A stretch of 7,978 bases of DNA, taken from Gammaproteobacteria bacterium. GTDB taxonomy: Bacteria > Pseudomonadota > Gammaproteobacteria > SG8-11. The stretch covers positions 1 through 7,978 of the forward strand of contig JACQEQ010000085.1 of the NCBI GenBank assembly GCA_016200445.1, given 5' to 3'. The position numbers were made by a program, and so were the translations under genes. Of this stretch, positions 1 through 7,090 are shown in pieces; position 1 is the stretch's first letter; the number at the start of each line of letters is the position of its first letter. Below the pieces are notes generated by a model. The model searched no databases, was not told where the DNA came from, and saw nothing but the letters and a program-made list of their open reading frames with translations.

Positions 1-843
1 CGCAACACCGCGCGGTTTTTACTTGCGAACCTGGCCAGCTTCGACCCGGCGCAACACACCGTGCATATCAACGACATGTTGCCGCTCGACCGCTGGGTCG
101 TCGAACGCGCGGCACACCTGCAGCGCGAAGTAATCGCCGCGTACGCAAGCTATGAGTTCAATCTGATTTACCAAAAAGTACACAACTTCTGCGCGGTGGA
201 TCTGGGCAGGTTTTATCTCGACGTCGTCAAAGACCGCCAGTACACCACGCGCGCCGACAGCCGCGCGCGCCGCTCCTGCCAGAGCGCGATGTATCACATC
301 ATTGAAGCGATGACGCGCTGGCTGGCGCCGATCTTGAGTTTCACCGCTGAAGAACTCTGGCGCTACTTGCCCGGCCCGCACGACGCCTCGGTATTTTTCG
401 AGACCTGGTACGTATTACCTGAACAGTTGACCGGCGAATCCAGCCTCGCCTATTGGGCCGATGTGATGGCGGTACGTATTCAGGTCAATAAAGAACTCGA
501 ACGTTTGCGCGTCGCGGGCCAGATCGGCTCGGGCCTGGATGCGGAAGTCGATGTGTATTGCGACGCTGAATTACATACCGCACTCACGCGCCTGAGTGAT
601 GAATTGCGTTTCGTGCTGATCACCTCCTACGCACGCGTGCATCGCGCAAGCACGCGTCCGGACGATGCTGTCGCAACCGAACGTGAAGGTCTTTGGATCA
701 AGGCCAAAAGTAGCGCGCACGCCAAGTGTGTACGTTGCTGGCATCATCGTGAAGAGGTCGGCCGTAATGCGCAGCATCCCGAATTGTGCGGACGCTGTGT
801 CGAAAATGTAGATGGTAAAGGCGAAGAGCGCAGGTATGCGTAA
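1..843 (+). CDS. ileS: Isoleucyl-tRNA synthetase, C-terminal part (5' end outside window)
   Basis: The last 280 residues of a class I aminoacyl-tRNA synthetase that charges tRNA-Ile with isoleucine in the cytoplasm. The frame is open from base 1 and ends in TAA at 841-843. The fragment begins with RNTARFLLANL, which in bacterial IleS follows the KMSKS signature, so the catalytic Rossmann fold and editing domain lie upstream. Visible parts are the anticodon-binding helical domain (KDRQYT, then ARRSCQSAMYHI and APILSFTAEELW) and a C-terminal zinc finger with C243-x2-C246 and C263-x2-C266 of the fragment (CVRCW...CGRC). The C-terminus resembles E. coli IleS closely in length and motifs. lspA follows directly and the ileS-lspA pairing is conserved in many bacteria. 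No frameshift or oddity is visible. Identification is firm; full length cannot be judged. Confidence 0.97.
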   Translation, partial: RNTARFLLANLASFDPAQHTVHINDMLPLDRWVVERAAHLQREVIAAYASYEFNLIYQKVHNFCAVDLGRFYLDVVKDRQYTTRADSRARRSCQSAMYHIIEAMTRWLAPILSFTAEELWRYLPGPHDASVFFETWYVLPEQLTGESSLAYWADVMAVRIQVNKELERLRVAGQIGSGLDAEVDVYCDAELHTALTRLSDELRFVLITSYARVHRASTRPDDAVATEREGLWIKAKSSAHAKCVRCWHHREEVGRNAQHPELCGRCVENVDGKGEERRYA

Positions 844-881
844 CAACCCCGTCGCCCTGCTCCCTATCTCAATCGAATCAA

Positions 882-888
882 AAGGAAA
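882..888 (+). promoter_or_regulatory. Ribosome binding site that decides the lspA GTG start
   Basis: AAGGAAA lies six bases (counting from AGGA) upstream of the GTG at 893-895. It supports GTG 893 as the lspA start rather than the in-frame ATG codons at 812 and 836, which lie inside the ileS reading frame and have no comparable purine-rich site. Confidence 0.6.
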
Positions 889-892
889 TCTA

Positions 893-1399
893 GTGCAGCC
901 AAATAATTCAAAATCAGGCGCCTTAAAGTGGCTATGGATCACCGTTGTCGTCGTCGCGCTGGATCAAATCTCCAAAGTTGTCGTGGTCGGCGCCTTTGCA
1001 TTGCACGAACAAATGCCTCTCATACCGTATTTCAATCTCACACTGGCGCATAACCCCGGCGCGGCATTCAGCTTTCTGAGCGATGCCGCAGGCTGGCAAC
1101 GCTGGTTTTTCACCGCAATCGCGCTGGGTGTAAGCGTGGCGATTGTCGTGTGGCTGAAGCGGCTACCCGCAAACGACCGGTGGATCGCTATATCATTGTC
1201 GCTGATTTTGGGCGGCGCACTGGGTAATGTTTGGGATCGCATCACGCTCGGCTACGTGATCGACTTCTTGGATTTTTATGTCAATCAGTGGCACTGGCCG
1301 GCGTTCAACGTCGCCGATTCTGCAATCACCATCGGTGCGGTGATGCTCGGCATCGACGCGGTTTTTTTTGCGAAAGCAAAAGACGCGAAACAGAGCTAG
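893..1399 (+). CDS. lspA: Lipoprotein signal peptidase (signal peptidase II)
   Basis: An inner-membrane aspartyl protease that removes the signal peptide of diacylglyceryl-modified prolipoproteins just before the lipidated cysteine. With the GTG start the protein has 168 residues, close to E. coli LspA (164). Four hydrophobic segments are visible, near residues 11-33, 70-88, 97-113 and 136-160. Conserved motifs: LDQISK near residue 24; AHNPGAAFSFL with N54; GGALGNVWDR with N112 and D115; VIDFLDFY with D124; and FNVADSAI with D142. D124 and D142 fit the catalytic aspartate pair of the family. The start was chosen for the good ribosome binding site and the family-like N-terminus; ATG 836, overlapping the ileS stop, would add 19 residues of non-family sequence. 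It lies 49 bases after ileS and 6 bases before fkpB, so co-transcription is likely. Confidence 0.96.
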   Translation: MQPNNSKSGALKWLWITVVVVALDQISKVVVVGAFALHEQMPLIPYFNLTLAHNPGAAFSFLSDAAGWQRWFFTAIALGVSVAIVVWLKRLPANDRWIAISLSLILGGALGNVWDRITLGYVIDFLDFYVNQWHWPAFNVADSAITIGAVMLGIDAVFFAKAKDAKQS

Positions 1400-1405
1400 C
1401 CTCGC

Positions 1406-1864
1406 ATGAGCGACGTCATTGTCCCTGGCAGTACCGTTAACATGCATTACTCACTACGCTTGGAGGACGGCACGCTGGTCGAAAGCAGCTATGGTGCCGA
1501 ACCGGTTGAATTCGACCTGGGCGATGGCACGTTAATCAGCGGCTTGGAGCGCGCGCTCTACGGGTTGGAGGCGGGTGCGCATCAAAGCATCCGCATCAGT
1601 CCGAAAGAAGGTTACGGCGAGCGTGACGCGCAACGCGTACATTCTCTACCGCGTGCGCACTTCGATGCCGATATGCCTGTTGATTCCGGCACCATCATCA
1701 GTTTTGAATTGCCCTCGGGCGAAGAAGTCCCTGGCATGATTATCGCGGCCGACGGTGAAACTGTGCAGGTTGATTTCAATCACCCGCTGGCAGGACACGA
1801 AGTTATTTTTGAAGTGGATATACTGACCGTCTATACGCCGGTGGCAAACGACGACGAACCGTAA
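1406..1864 (+). CDS. fkpB: FKBP-type peptidyl-prolyl cis-trans isomerase, SlyD/FkpB class
   Basis: A cytoplasmic FKBP-fold prolyl isomerase of 152 residues (E. coli FkpB, also called SlpA, has 149). The FKBP core is split: residues 1-70 hold VNMHYSLRLEDGTLVESS and the pocket-lining LISGLERALYGL. A chaperone-like insert-in-flap domain occupies roughly residues 72-126 after the SPKEGYGERD hinge. The core then resumes with the family signature DFNHPLAGHEVIFEV (residues 123-137). Unlike SlyD, there is no histidine/cysteine-rich metal-binding tail: the protein ends in a short acidic NDDEP. The ATG is 6 bases after the lspA stop with only a weak purine stretch upstream, so translation may be coupled to lspA. 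Its client proteins cannot be told from sequence; the position between lspA and ispH is the conserved one for fkpB. Confidence 0.94.
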   Translation: MSDVIVPGSTVNMHYSLRLEDGTLVESSYGAEPVEFDLGDGTLISGLERALYGLEAGAHQSIRISPKEGYGERDAQRVHSLPRAHFDADMPVDSGTIISFELPSGEEVPGMIIAADGETVQVDFNHPLAGHEVIFEVDILTVYTPVANDDEP

Positions 1865-1899
1865 CGCGCCTACGTAAATTATCAAGAACCGAGCACCCT

Positions 1900-2835
1900 A
1901 TGGAAATACTATTAGCCAACCCGCGCGGCTTCTGCGCCGGTGTCAACCGGGCCATCGAAATCGTCGAGCGCGCACTCGAACTTTTCGGCGCGCCGATTTA
2001 CGTGCGCCACGAAGTCGTGCACAACCGCTTCGTAGTCGAGGGACTACGCGCAAAAGGCGCGGTGTTTGTCGATGAACTTGACCAGGTACCTAATGACGGC
2101 ACCGTGATTTTCAGTGCACATGGCGTGGCGCTCGCCGTGCAAGAAGAAGCGCAGCGGCGTGGTTTGAAAGTTTTCGACGCCACGTGTCCATTGGTCACCA
2201 AAGTTCACATGGAAGTTTCGCGCCATGCGCGCACTGGCCGCGAGTGTGTATTGATCGGCCATGCCGGGCATCCGGAAGTCGAAGGCACGCTCGGCCAATA
2301 TCGTAACGAAGGGAAATCGGGCGCGATGTATCTGGTCGAAAATGTCGCCGATGTCGACGCACTTAAAGTTGCAGATCACGATAATTTATCCTTCGTGACC
2401 CAAACCACTTTGTCGATGGACGACACGCTGCAAATTATCGACGCATTGCGCACGCGTTTCCCGGGCATTCAAGGCCCACGTAAAGACGACATCTGTTACG
2501 CCACGCAAAATCGTCAAGACGCGGTAAAAGAATTAGCGCAACGCTGCGATGTGCTGCTGGTGGTCGGCTCGGTCAACAGTTCCAACTCCAACCGTTTGAA
2601 AGAAGTCGGCGAACGTTTCGGCATCCCGGCGTATTTAATCGACGGCGCGGCGCAAATCGAACGCACTTGGATCGCCGGCAAACAACGCGTGGGCGTCACT
2701 GCCGGTGCGTCGGCGCCGGAAGTACTCGTGCAACAAGTGGTCGAACGATTACGTGAGTGGGGTGGAAAAAACGCTAACGAAGCAATCGGACGTGAAGAGA
2801 AAGTACTGTTTCCGCTACCCAAGGCGTTACTTTAG
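1900..2835 (+). CDS. ispH: 4-hydroxy-3-methylbut-2-enyl diphosphate reductase
   Basis: Last enzyme of the MEP (non-mevalonate) isoprenoid pathway: an iron-sulfur reductase converting HMBPP to IPP and DMAPP in the cytosol. It has 311 residues (E. coli IspH 316). The three iron-sulfur cysteines are present: C12 (PRGFCAGV), C96 (DATCPLVTKVH) and C199 (DDICYATQNRQ). Substrate-binding and catalytic residues fit the family: H41 (VVHN), H74 (SAHGVA), H124 and E126 (GHPEVEGT), T169 region (FVTQTTLS), S227-S228-N229 (SVNSSNSNRL) and S271 (TAGASAPE). The ATG lies 35 bases after fkpB with a weak ribosome binding site, and is fixed by the family N-terminus MEILLANPRGFCAG. It is the last gene of the rightward run and ends 12 bases from the convergent pilE stop. 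No missing residue or truncation is seen. Confidence 0.98.
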   Translation: MEILLANPRGFCAGVNRAIEIVERALELFGAPIYVRHEVVHNRFVVEGLRAKGAVFVDELDQVPNDGTVIFSAHGVALAVQEEAQRRGLKVFDATCPLVTKVHMEVSRHARTGRECVLIGHAGHPEVEGTLGQYRNEGKSGAMYLVENVADVDALKVADHDNLSFVTQTTLSMDDTLQIIDALRTRFPGIQGPRKDDICYATQNRQDAVKELAQRCDVLLVVGSVNSSNSNRLKEVGERFGIPAYLIDGAAQIERTWIAGKQRVGVTAGASAPEVLVQQVVERLREWGGKNANEAIGREEKVLFPLPKALL

Positions 2836-2847
2836 AAATCGAACGAG

Positions 2848-3318
2848 TTACTTACCCCAGCAAGCTAAGCGCGCGTCGACATCCGTCATGGCTTTTCCGC
2901 TTGAGTCGACTGCGGTAGCTCCCCTGACACCAAGATTCGACAATGTAAATGATTGGCACGTGTCTTTCTTTTGTCCGTCGGTCAGTGGCTGCGCAGTAAC
3001 TACGAAACTACTGGCAATGCTGCCGGTCGCACCGGGCGCAACGGTAATAGTGTAATAGCCGCCCGGTGAAGTTGCCGACTCGATTCCATTCAGATTCGTG
3101 ACTGTTTCAGTAAACGTATTCATATGTGAAAAATACGGCTGCTCGGCCAGTGCCACTTTTTCCAGCGAAGCGATACCGTCGCCGCGCTTACCCTTGCGGC
3201 TCTGCGACTCATATATCGGGTACGCAATTGCACTGAGGATGGCCATGACCGTCACAGCCACCATTACTTCAATCAGCGTAAATCCGTTTCTAGTTTCAAT
3301 AGTCACGCTCTGGTTCAA
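2848..3318 (-). CDS. pilE: Type IV pilus minor pilin PilE
   Basis: A 156-residue type IV prepilin. The leader is 12 residues (MNQSVTIETRNG), followed by the cleavage/methylation motif G12|F13-TLIE with the conserved Glu5 at E17, then a hydrophobic N-terminal helix to about residue 35 that anchors it in the inner membrane and packs in the pilus core. C121 and C153 bracket a C-terminal disulfide loop (DTCQSFTLSNLGVRG ... ARLACW) that closely resembles P. aeruginosa PilE. It should be processed by PilD and join the minor-pilin priming/tip complex with PilV, PilW, PilX and PilY1. The start is TTG, chosen because AGGAG sits six bases upstream and no ATG gives a correct leader. It lies downstream of pilY1, separated by an inverted-repeat element, and converges on ispH. 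A major pilin is possible but less likely given the operon. Confidence 0.93.
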   Translation of the reverse strand: MNQSVTIETRNGFTLIEVMVAVTVMAILSAIAYPIYESQSRKGKRGDGIASLEKVALAEQPYFSHMNTFTETVTNLNGIESATSPGGYYTITVAPGATGSIASSFVVTAQPLTDGQKKDTCQSFTLSNLGVRGATAVDSSGKAMTDVDARLACWGK

Positions 3319-3324
3319 TTTTCT

Positions 3325-3329
3325 CTCCT
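3325..3329 (-). promoter_or_regulatory. Shine-Dalgarno site of pilE
   Basis: On the minus strand this reads AGGAG, followed by six bases and then TTG at 3318-3316. It is the best ribosome binding site in the pilus block and is the main reason to accept the TTG start. It lies just outside the adjacent inverted-repeat element, so it was not altered by that insertion. Confidence 0.7.
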
Positions 3330-3336
3330 GATTATT

Positions 3337-3353
3337 CTAGAAACGGTAGTTGA
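3337..3353 (+). repeat. Left terminal inverted repeat of the pilY1/pilE element
   Basis: Seventeen bases, matching the reverse complement of 3458-3474 with one difference (T3347 against C at the equivalent place). Preceded by TATT. Confidence 0.8.
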
Positions 3354-3457
3354 ACGAGTCGCGCTTCGCAGGCCATAGCGGGCACCACTCACGGAGCGAA
3401 CCCCGCATTAACAATAAATATCAACACCTGAACACACTTGCTTGTACTTTGTAGTGG

Positions 3458-3474
3458 TCAACTGCCGTTTCTAG
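3458..3474 (-). repeat. Right terminal inverted repeat of the pilY1/pilE element
   Basis: Inverted copy of 3337-3353 with one mismatch, followed by TATT. It ends 8 bases from the pilY1 stop codon. Confidence 0.8.
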
Positions 3475-3482
3475 TATTAGGT

Positions 3483-6400
3483 TTACTTCAGGCGCTTCCA
3501 GGTCACGCGGCCTTTCACAATGCCCGCGTTATACTGGTTCAGCGGCAGTGCGGCGAGCGGCGGTAACGTCGTCGACTCGGTTACGATGCCACCCTCGTAG
3601 CCACCCGAATACGAAACGGCGACGTAGTCCACCGTACCACCGGTGCCTTCGATAAACACCGGCGTTGCCGGGAATCCAAGCGATGATGTGTATCCCGTCA
3701 CTGCTGCCGTAGTCTTGGATGCGCCCGAACCATAGGGCAACATATCGCTAGCATTGATGATATTGTCGCCGTTAATGTCAAGAGGTGGTACGCCCGGCCG
3801 GGCCCCGCTCGTCGCGCTGACCACCATCACATAACCGCTACCATTCGCGCCGCAAATTGCCGAACTCGGCATGAAGGTACTGAATAACACTTGGCCATTG
3901 CGCAGCAGCGGTTCGTAAATCACCCGTTCGCCGTTATTGGCGCCCGCCACGATTAAGTCCATGCTCCAGCCTTGCTGTGTTTTCCAGTCGACCTGCGTAT
4001 CGCTGGTGATGCGAAAACCCTTCGACGTCACTTCCAGAATGGTTTGCATCTGCAATGCTGTTTTCGGAATTGCGCTGAAAGAAGCAGCGCCACCTTTCGG
4101 CCATTGGTCCCAAAGCGCATAGAACGACTGGGTCGTTTGACCGACGGTTGAATTGTCGGCATTTTCGAGGAATTTTCCGGTACCGAAATACACCAAGTAG
4201 CCTTTTTCTAAGCCTTCAGGGTGAGCACCGACCACCGGGCGCACGGTAATGGACTGCATTTTCGGCGGCGTATCGCTCGACTGTGCCGTGAACAACTTAT
4301 TCAGCTTGCTGAAATCCGCCAGATCAAAGCGCCACATGTTGCCAAATAAATCCCCGGCGTAGGCGAAATCGGCGATTCCATCGGCATCGACCCACTTGTC
4401 GCCTGCCAATTTTGCAATGGCCGGTTCGCCGTAGGTGTTGCCCATGTCGAGATCGCCTTTGTCGCCCGGGGCACCAGTGCCTACGTCGTTGAATTCCCAC
4501 AAGGCGACCTGCGCCGCCTTGTCTTCGGCAAAGTTCGCCGGGTTGGTGACATCCAGCGCAAACATGGCTTGTCCACCGCCGCGTAGCCCGCTTAACAACA
4601 CGCTGTGCCAGCCATCGCTGAACTTAGCATCCGACACGAGCGGTGTTGCATCCACGAAGTAGCGATGCGAATACGCAGGGTTGCTCAAGCTCGCAAGATT
4701 TTTGTAAACCGCGCCCGGCACGTACGCGAGCAGCTCTTTCGCAGTAACGCTGGTGGCCTTGCCATCCGCAGCCACGGATGCGTTGAAGCCATGTAACATG
4801 CCGTCGTTAGCGCCCACATAAACCATCCGTGTACGGCCCGCATTGTCGGTCATAAATTTCGTATAACTGGCATCATCGGGATGCGACCCGTCGGGTGCGC
4901 CCACATACACGGGGGTTGAGCCGATAATGTCACCCAAGACATTGGTGCGTTTACGCAGACTGATTGCAGCATTACAAGTTGCGTCCGTGTGGCCACTTTC
5001 GCAAGCCGCATCACCGCGCAAATAGTCCAATATTTGTTGGCTGCCCAGCGCAGTTTTTTGATCTGCGGTCAGAGTGCTCCAGCGAAATGCAGCGCCGGTG
5101 CGGGTAGTCGTATCGATGGTCACGATGGACCGGTCATTCGCCGCGAGTTTGGCAAGTTCATTGCCTGCCTCGGCGATCTCTTTACCGATCACACCGGTAT
5201 TGCCGACCGGCCGGTAAAGCAACTTGCCTTGCCAAGTGCCGCTGTCATACCCCGCTTGGAAAATCAGTGCATCTTGCTGCAACGACGTGGCATTAAATGC
5301 CGCCGCCGAACCCGAACCGACGCGCGATTGAATTCCATTGAGCACGCGCGTTAACGCACCGGCCAAGCTGTCTGAACTGTTTGCTTCGAGAAATTCACCG
5401 CGACCGTTGTAGGCGGCGTGACGCAAATCATCGACACGTTGTTCATTGCTAAATTTGTCGGCATTGTTCGAAGCAACCGATGGCCAACCCGGAAACACGC
5501 CATTGTTCCATGTGGCCGCATCTGCAGCGGGGGGCTTGTGCGCCGCGTAATCTTGCGGCATGCCCTTCAACTTACCTGTAACACCGAAAGCGACCGTGTA
5601 GGTCACCATGTGCTGGTGAGTTGCTTCGTCAACACCCGCCCGCGTAGGCACTTTAACTAACGAACCGGCGGACGGCACTGTAGGGATAATGTCATTCTCG
5701 TAGTAGTACATCGCGATATCAGCCAAGGTCCGGCTGACGGTGTCCGCATAGGTTCCGCCATCCCAAGGCGGATTACCTCCGGCATCGGCGTTGCCGATGG
5801 CCGGACTACTGTCGACAAATTTACTTTCATCGTTGTAAAAGCCGTCCGTCATCATCAGGGTGAAATTTTGCTGGCAGGCACCGCCTTGTGCTTCAGTCAG
5901 CGGCGCTGCGGTATTGCCAGGAAACAATTTATTGCCCGCATGCCCCGACAAGTATTCACCGGCCTGCTTCAAGGTGTCTTGCAGCGGCGTGTAACCGGCC
6001 GGATCGAGCTTATAGAGGTTACTCAAAAGCGTGTTGCGATTGGTTGTTCCCGCCGGTGTGCTGTCTACCAAACTGAGCGGAACGTTGACATTTAGATTGC
6101 TGCCATAGTTATGCAAGGTTGCAAGCCCAACACGCAACCCATTCGCGTTTGCAATTAATTGACCGAAGGCGGACTTCGCAATCAAATGCCGGCTACGCGA
6201 GTAAGTAAACCAGTTGGCAAAGTTTTTCTGCACCGCCGCTGATTCGTTCGCAATCAGATGCGGGGTTACCGTGTCATCGTTATCGAATAACCCATCGCCA
6301 TCCTTGTCGGCCCAGGTGTAATAACGCAAACCAGTGAAGGTAGGACCTTTACCATACGTGGTTAAATCGATCGCTTCGTTGCCGGAATTTCCGGAACGCC

Positions 6401-6920
6401 ATCCTATCCACGGATTGGCCAGTGCCTTATGTACATCCATATCGGTAAAGGACTTACCGTCAGAATTAAATCCAGGCCAAGGGGCGTAGGTTTTATCCGG
6501 GTCAAAATAAAACGGATTGAAATTGCTGTTGCGAAAACGCCATTCTTCATCTTCGGCGAGTTCGCAATCTTTGATGGTATTTGACTTAACTCTCACACCG
6601 AATGAATAGCCATCAGAATTGCTCGTACCGATCTTGCAAGTGCCGGCTAATTTGCCGGATGCGGGCGGATTGTCGCCATTCCGCTGCGTGCCGGTTAATC
6701 TTCCGTCGTGAGCGAGATCTGTGGACATGATTTCCATTTCCATGCTGCCCGAATCATCCACGATCAACAGCACGTTGGGTGGTACTTTGCTGGTTAAGCT
6801 CAAGGGCTGGTTAACCAAACTCCAGGGCGCCGCCCAAGTTGTCGACACTTGGCACAAACCAACGAGCAGCGCGGACTGCACCGCGTGCTGTAGTAATTTA
6901 CGTCGAGCTGGAATTTTCAT
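3483..6920 (-). CDS. pilY1: Type IV pilus tip adhesin / assembly protein PilY1
   Basis: A secreted 1145-residue protein that caps the type IV pilus, acting in pilus biogenesis, adhesion and surface sensing. Residues 1-31 are a Sec signal peptide (MKIPARRKLL, then a hydrophobic stretch, cleavage near TWA-APW). A von Willebrand A region follows, with MIDAS residues D55-x-S57-x-S59 (VDDSGSM), T311 (GYTPLQDTL) and D359 (MMTDGFY). A beta-propeller occupies about residues 660-1035, starting at GDIIGSTPVYVG and including YVGANDGMLHGF and YAGDLFGNMWRFDL. The C-terminus, GRVTWKRL, is typical of the family. Candidate calcium loops are D205-D216 (DKDGDGLFDNDD), W843-D851 (WVDADGIAD) and D1048-D1059 (DINGDNIINASD). 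ATG 6920 was chosen because GAGG lies eight bases upstream; a GTG at 6941 would add seven residues. It is flanked on both sides by inverted-repeat elements. pilY2, found next to pilY1 in P. aeruginosa, is absent here. Confidence 0.96.
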   Translation of the reverse strand: MKIPARRKLLQHAVQSALLVGLCQVSTTWAAPWSLVNQPLSLTSKVPPNVLLIVDDSGSMEMEIMSTDLAHDGRLTGTQRNGDNPPASGKLAGTCKIGTSNSDGYSFGVRVKSNTIKDCELAEDEEWRFRNSNFNPFYFDPDKTYAPWPGFNSDGKSFTDMDVHKALANPWIGWRSGNSGNEAIDLTTYGKGPTFTGLRYYTWADKDGDGLFDNDDTVTPHLIANESAAVQKNFANWFTYSRSRHLIAKSAFGQLIANANGLRVGLATLHNYGSNLNVNVPLSLVDSTPAGTTNRNTLLSNLYKLDPAGYTPLQDTLKQAGEYLSGHAGNKLFPGNTAAPLTEAQGGACQQNFTLMMTDGFYNDESKFVDSSPAIGNADAGGNPPWDGGTYADTVSRTLADIAMYYYENDIIPTVPSAGSLVKVPTRAGVDEATHQHMVTYTVAFGVTGKLKGMPQDYAAHKPPAADAATWNNGVFPGWPSVASNNADKFSNEQRVDDLRHAAYNGRGEFLEANSSDSLAGALTRVLNGIQSRVGSGSAAAFNATSLQQDALIFQAGYDSGTWQGKLLYRPVGNTGVIGKEIAEAGNELAKLAANDRSIVTIDTTTRTGAAFRWSTLTADQKTALGSQQILDYLRGDAACESGHTDATCNAAISLRKRTNVLGDIIGSTPVYVGAPDGSHPDDASYTKFMTDNAGRTRMVYVGANDGMLHGFNASVAADGKATSVTAKELLAYVPGAVYKNLASLSNPAYSHRYFVDATPLVSDAKFSDGWHSVLLSGLRGGGQAMFALDVTNPANFAEDKAAQVALWEFNDVGTGAPGDKGDLDMGNTYGEPAIAKLAGDKWVDADGIADFAYAGDLFGNMWRFDLADFSKLNKLFTAQSSDTPPKMQSITVRPVVGAHPEGLEKGYLVYFGTGKFLENADNSTVGQTTQSFYALWDQWPKGGAASFSAIPKTALQMQTILEVTSKGFRITSDTQVDWKTQQGWSMDLIVAGANNGERVIYEPLLRNGQVLFSTFMPSSAICGANGSGYVMVVSATSGARPGVPPLDINGDNIINASDMLPYGSGASKTTAAVTGYTSSLGFPATPVFIEGTGGTVDYVAVSYSGGYEGGIVTESTTLPPLAALPLNQYNAGIVKGRVTWKRLK

Positions 6921-6928
6921 GATGACTA

Positions 6929-6932
6929 CCTC
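6929..6932 (-). promoter_or_regulatory. Ribosome binding site of pilY1
   Basis: The minus strand reads GAGG followed by eight bases and the ATG at 6920-6918. It selects this ATG over the upstream GTG at 6941, whose upstream sequence has no purine-rich site. Confidence 0.6.
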
Positions 6933-6950
6933 GTGTTGCACCAGAGTTTA

Positions 6951-7090
6951 GGGCGCCTCTAAAAATTCAGAGTTCGCCCAAATGCAAGGCGCGGAAAAAA
7001 TTTCGTAGCGCGCATATGGTTGATATGTAAGCGAGAAATTTTTTTCGCAACGCCGCAGTTGGGATGAAATCTGCATTTTTAGAAGTGCCC
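6951..7090. mobile_element. Putative MITE-like fold-back element, 140 bp (pilX/pilY1 junction)
   Basis: The whole segment is a near-palindrome. The outer 20 bases at 6951-6970 match the reverse complement of 7071-7090 at 17 of 20 positions (GGGCGCCTCTAAAAAT against GGGCACTTCTAAAAAT). Inner parts also pair with small offsets: GGAAAAAATTTC at 6993-7004 with 7035-7046 (11 of 12), and CATAT 7013-7017 with ATATG 7023-7027 around a five-base apex centred at 7020, the midpoint of the element. TTTA flanks both ends (6947-6950 and 7091-7094), fitting a 4-bp target duplication. No reading frame of note lies inside. It takes up 140 of the 175 bases between pilX and pilY1; without it and one TTTA the spacer would be 31 bases. 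In the pilX-pilY1 transcript it should form a long hairpin. Mobility and family are inferred; a parent insertion sequence cannot be named from here. Confidence 0.72.

Larger units (their letters stand above)
3337..3474. mobile_element. Putative MITE-like element with 17-bp terminal inverted repeats (pilY1/pilE junction)
   Basis: A 138-bp non-coding segment. Left end 3337-3353 reads CTAGAAACGGTAGTTGA; the reverse complement of right end 3458-3474 reads CTAGAAACGGCAGTTGA, a 16 of 17 match. The repeat stops exactly at the C/G ends. Both outer flanks are TATT (3333-3336 and 3475-3478), which fits a 4-bp target duplication. Because CTAG itself is palindromic and present at both ends, the true duplication could instead be CTAG with a 13-bp terminal repeat. 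The interior has no credible reading frame and a weak internal stem (GCGGG 3378-3382 with CCCGC 3402-3406). It fills almost all of the 164-bp pilY1-pilE gap. The structure is seen directly; mobility is inferred. The alternative is a regulatory or RNA-processing hairpin with a 104-base loop region. Confidence 0.62.

Noticed and set aside
812..892. ATG codons at 812 and 836 as lspA starts, overlapping the end of ileS.
   Set aside because: They add 27 or 19 residues not seen in the family, and GTG 893 has the better ribosome binding site.
1865..1899. The fkpB-ispH spacer, with a short TACGTA palindrome, as a regulatory site.
   Set aside because: Only 35 bases with a six-base palindrome; nothing beyond chance, and the spacing fits simple co-transcription.
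3337..3482. A promoter for pilE inside the inverted-repeat element (TTGACC and TTGATA occur on the minus strand).
   Set aside because: Neither has a convincing -10 box at 16-18 bases, and no -24/-12 sigma-54 pattern was found; too weak to annotate.
5010..5018. RGD tripeptide in PilY1 (R635-G636-D637), resembling the integrin-binding motif reported for P. aeruginosa PilY1.
   Set aside because: It sits in the YLRGD context just before the propeller, which is common in PilY1 proteins and is not equivalent to the reported RGD site; no support for integrin binding.
4989..5354. Open frames on the plus strand inside pilY1, and similar antisense frames inside ileS, lspA and ispH.
   Set aside because: They lie fully opposite well-supported genes, match no recognisable family and have no ribosome binding sites; they are by-products of the coding strand composition.
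6852..6863. Cysteine in the PilY1 signal region (VGLC), considered as a lipoprotein lipobox.
   Set aside because: The residue before Cys is Leu instead of a small residue, and a normal Sec cleavage site (TWA-APW) follows eight residues later.
6921..6941. GTG at 6941 as the start of pilY1.
   Set aside because: It has no ribosome binding site and would place extra residues before a clean signal peptide; ATG 6920 has GAGG at good spacing.
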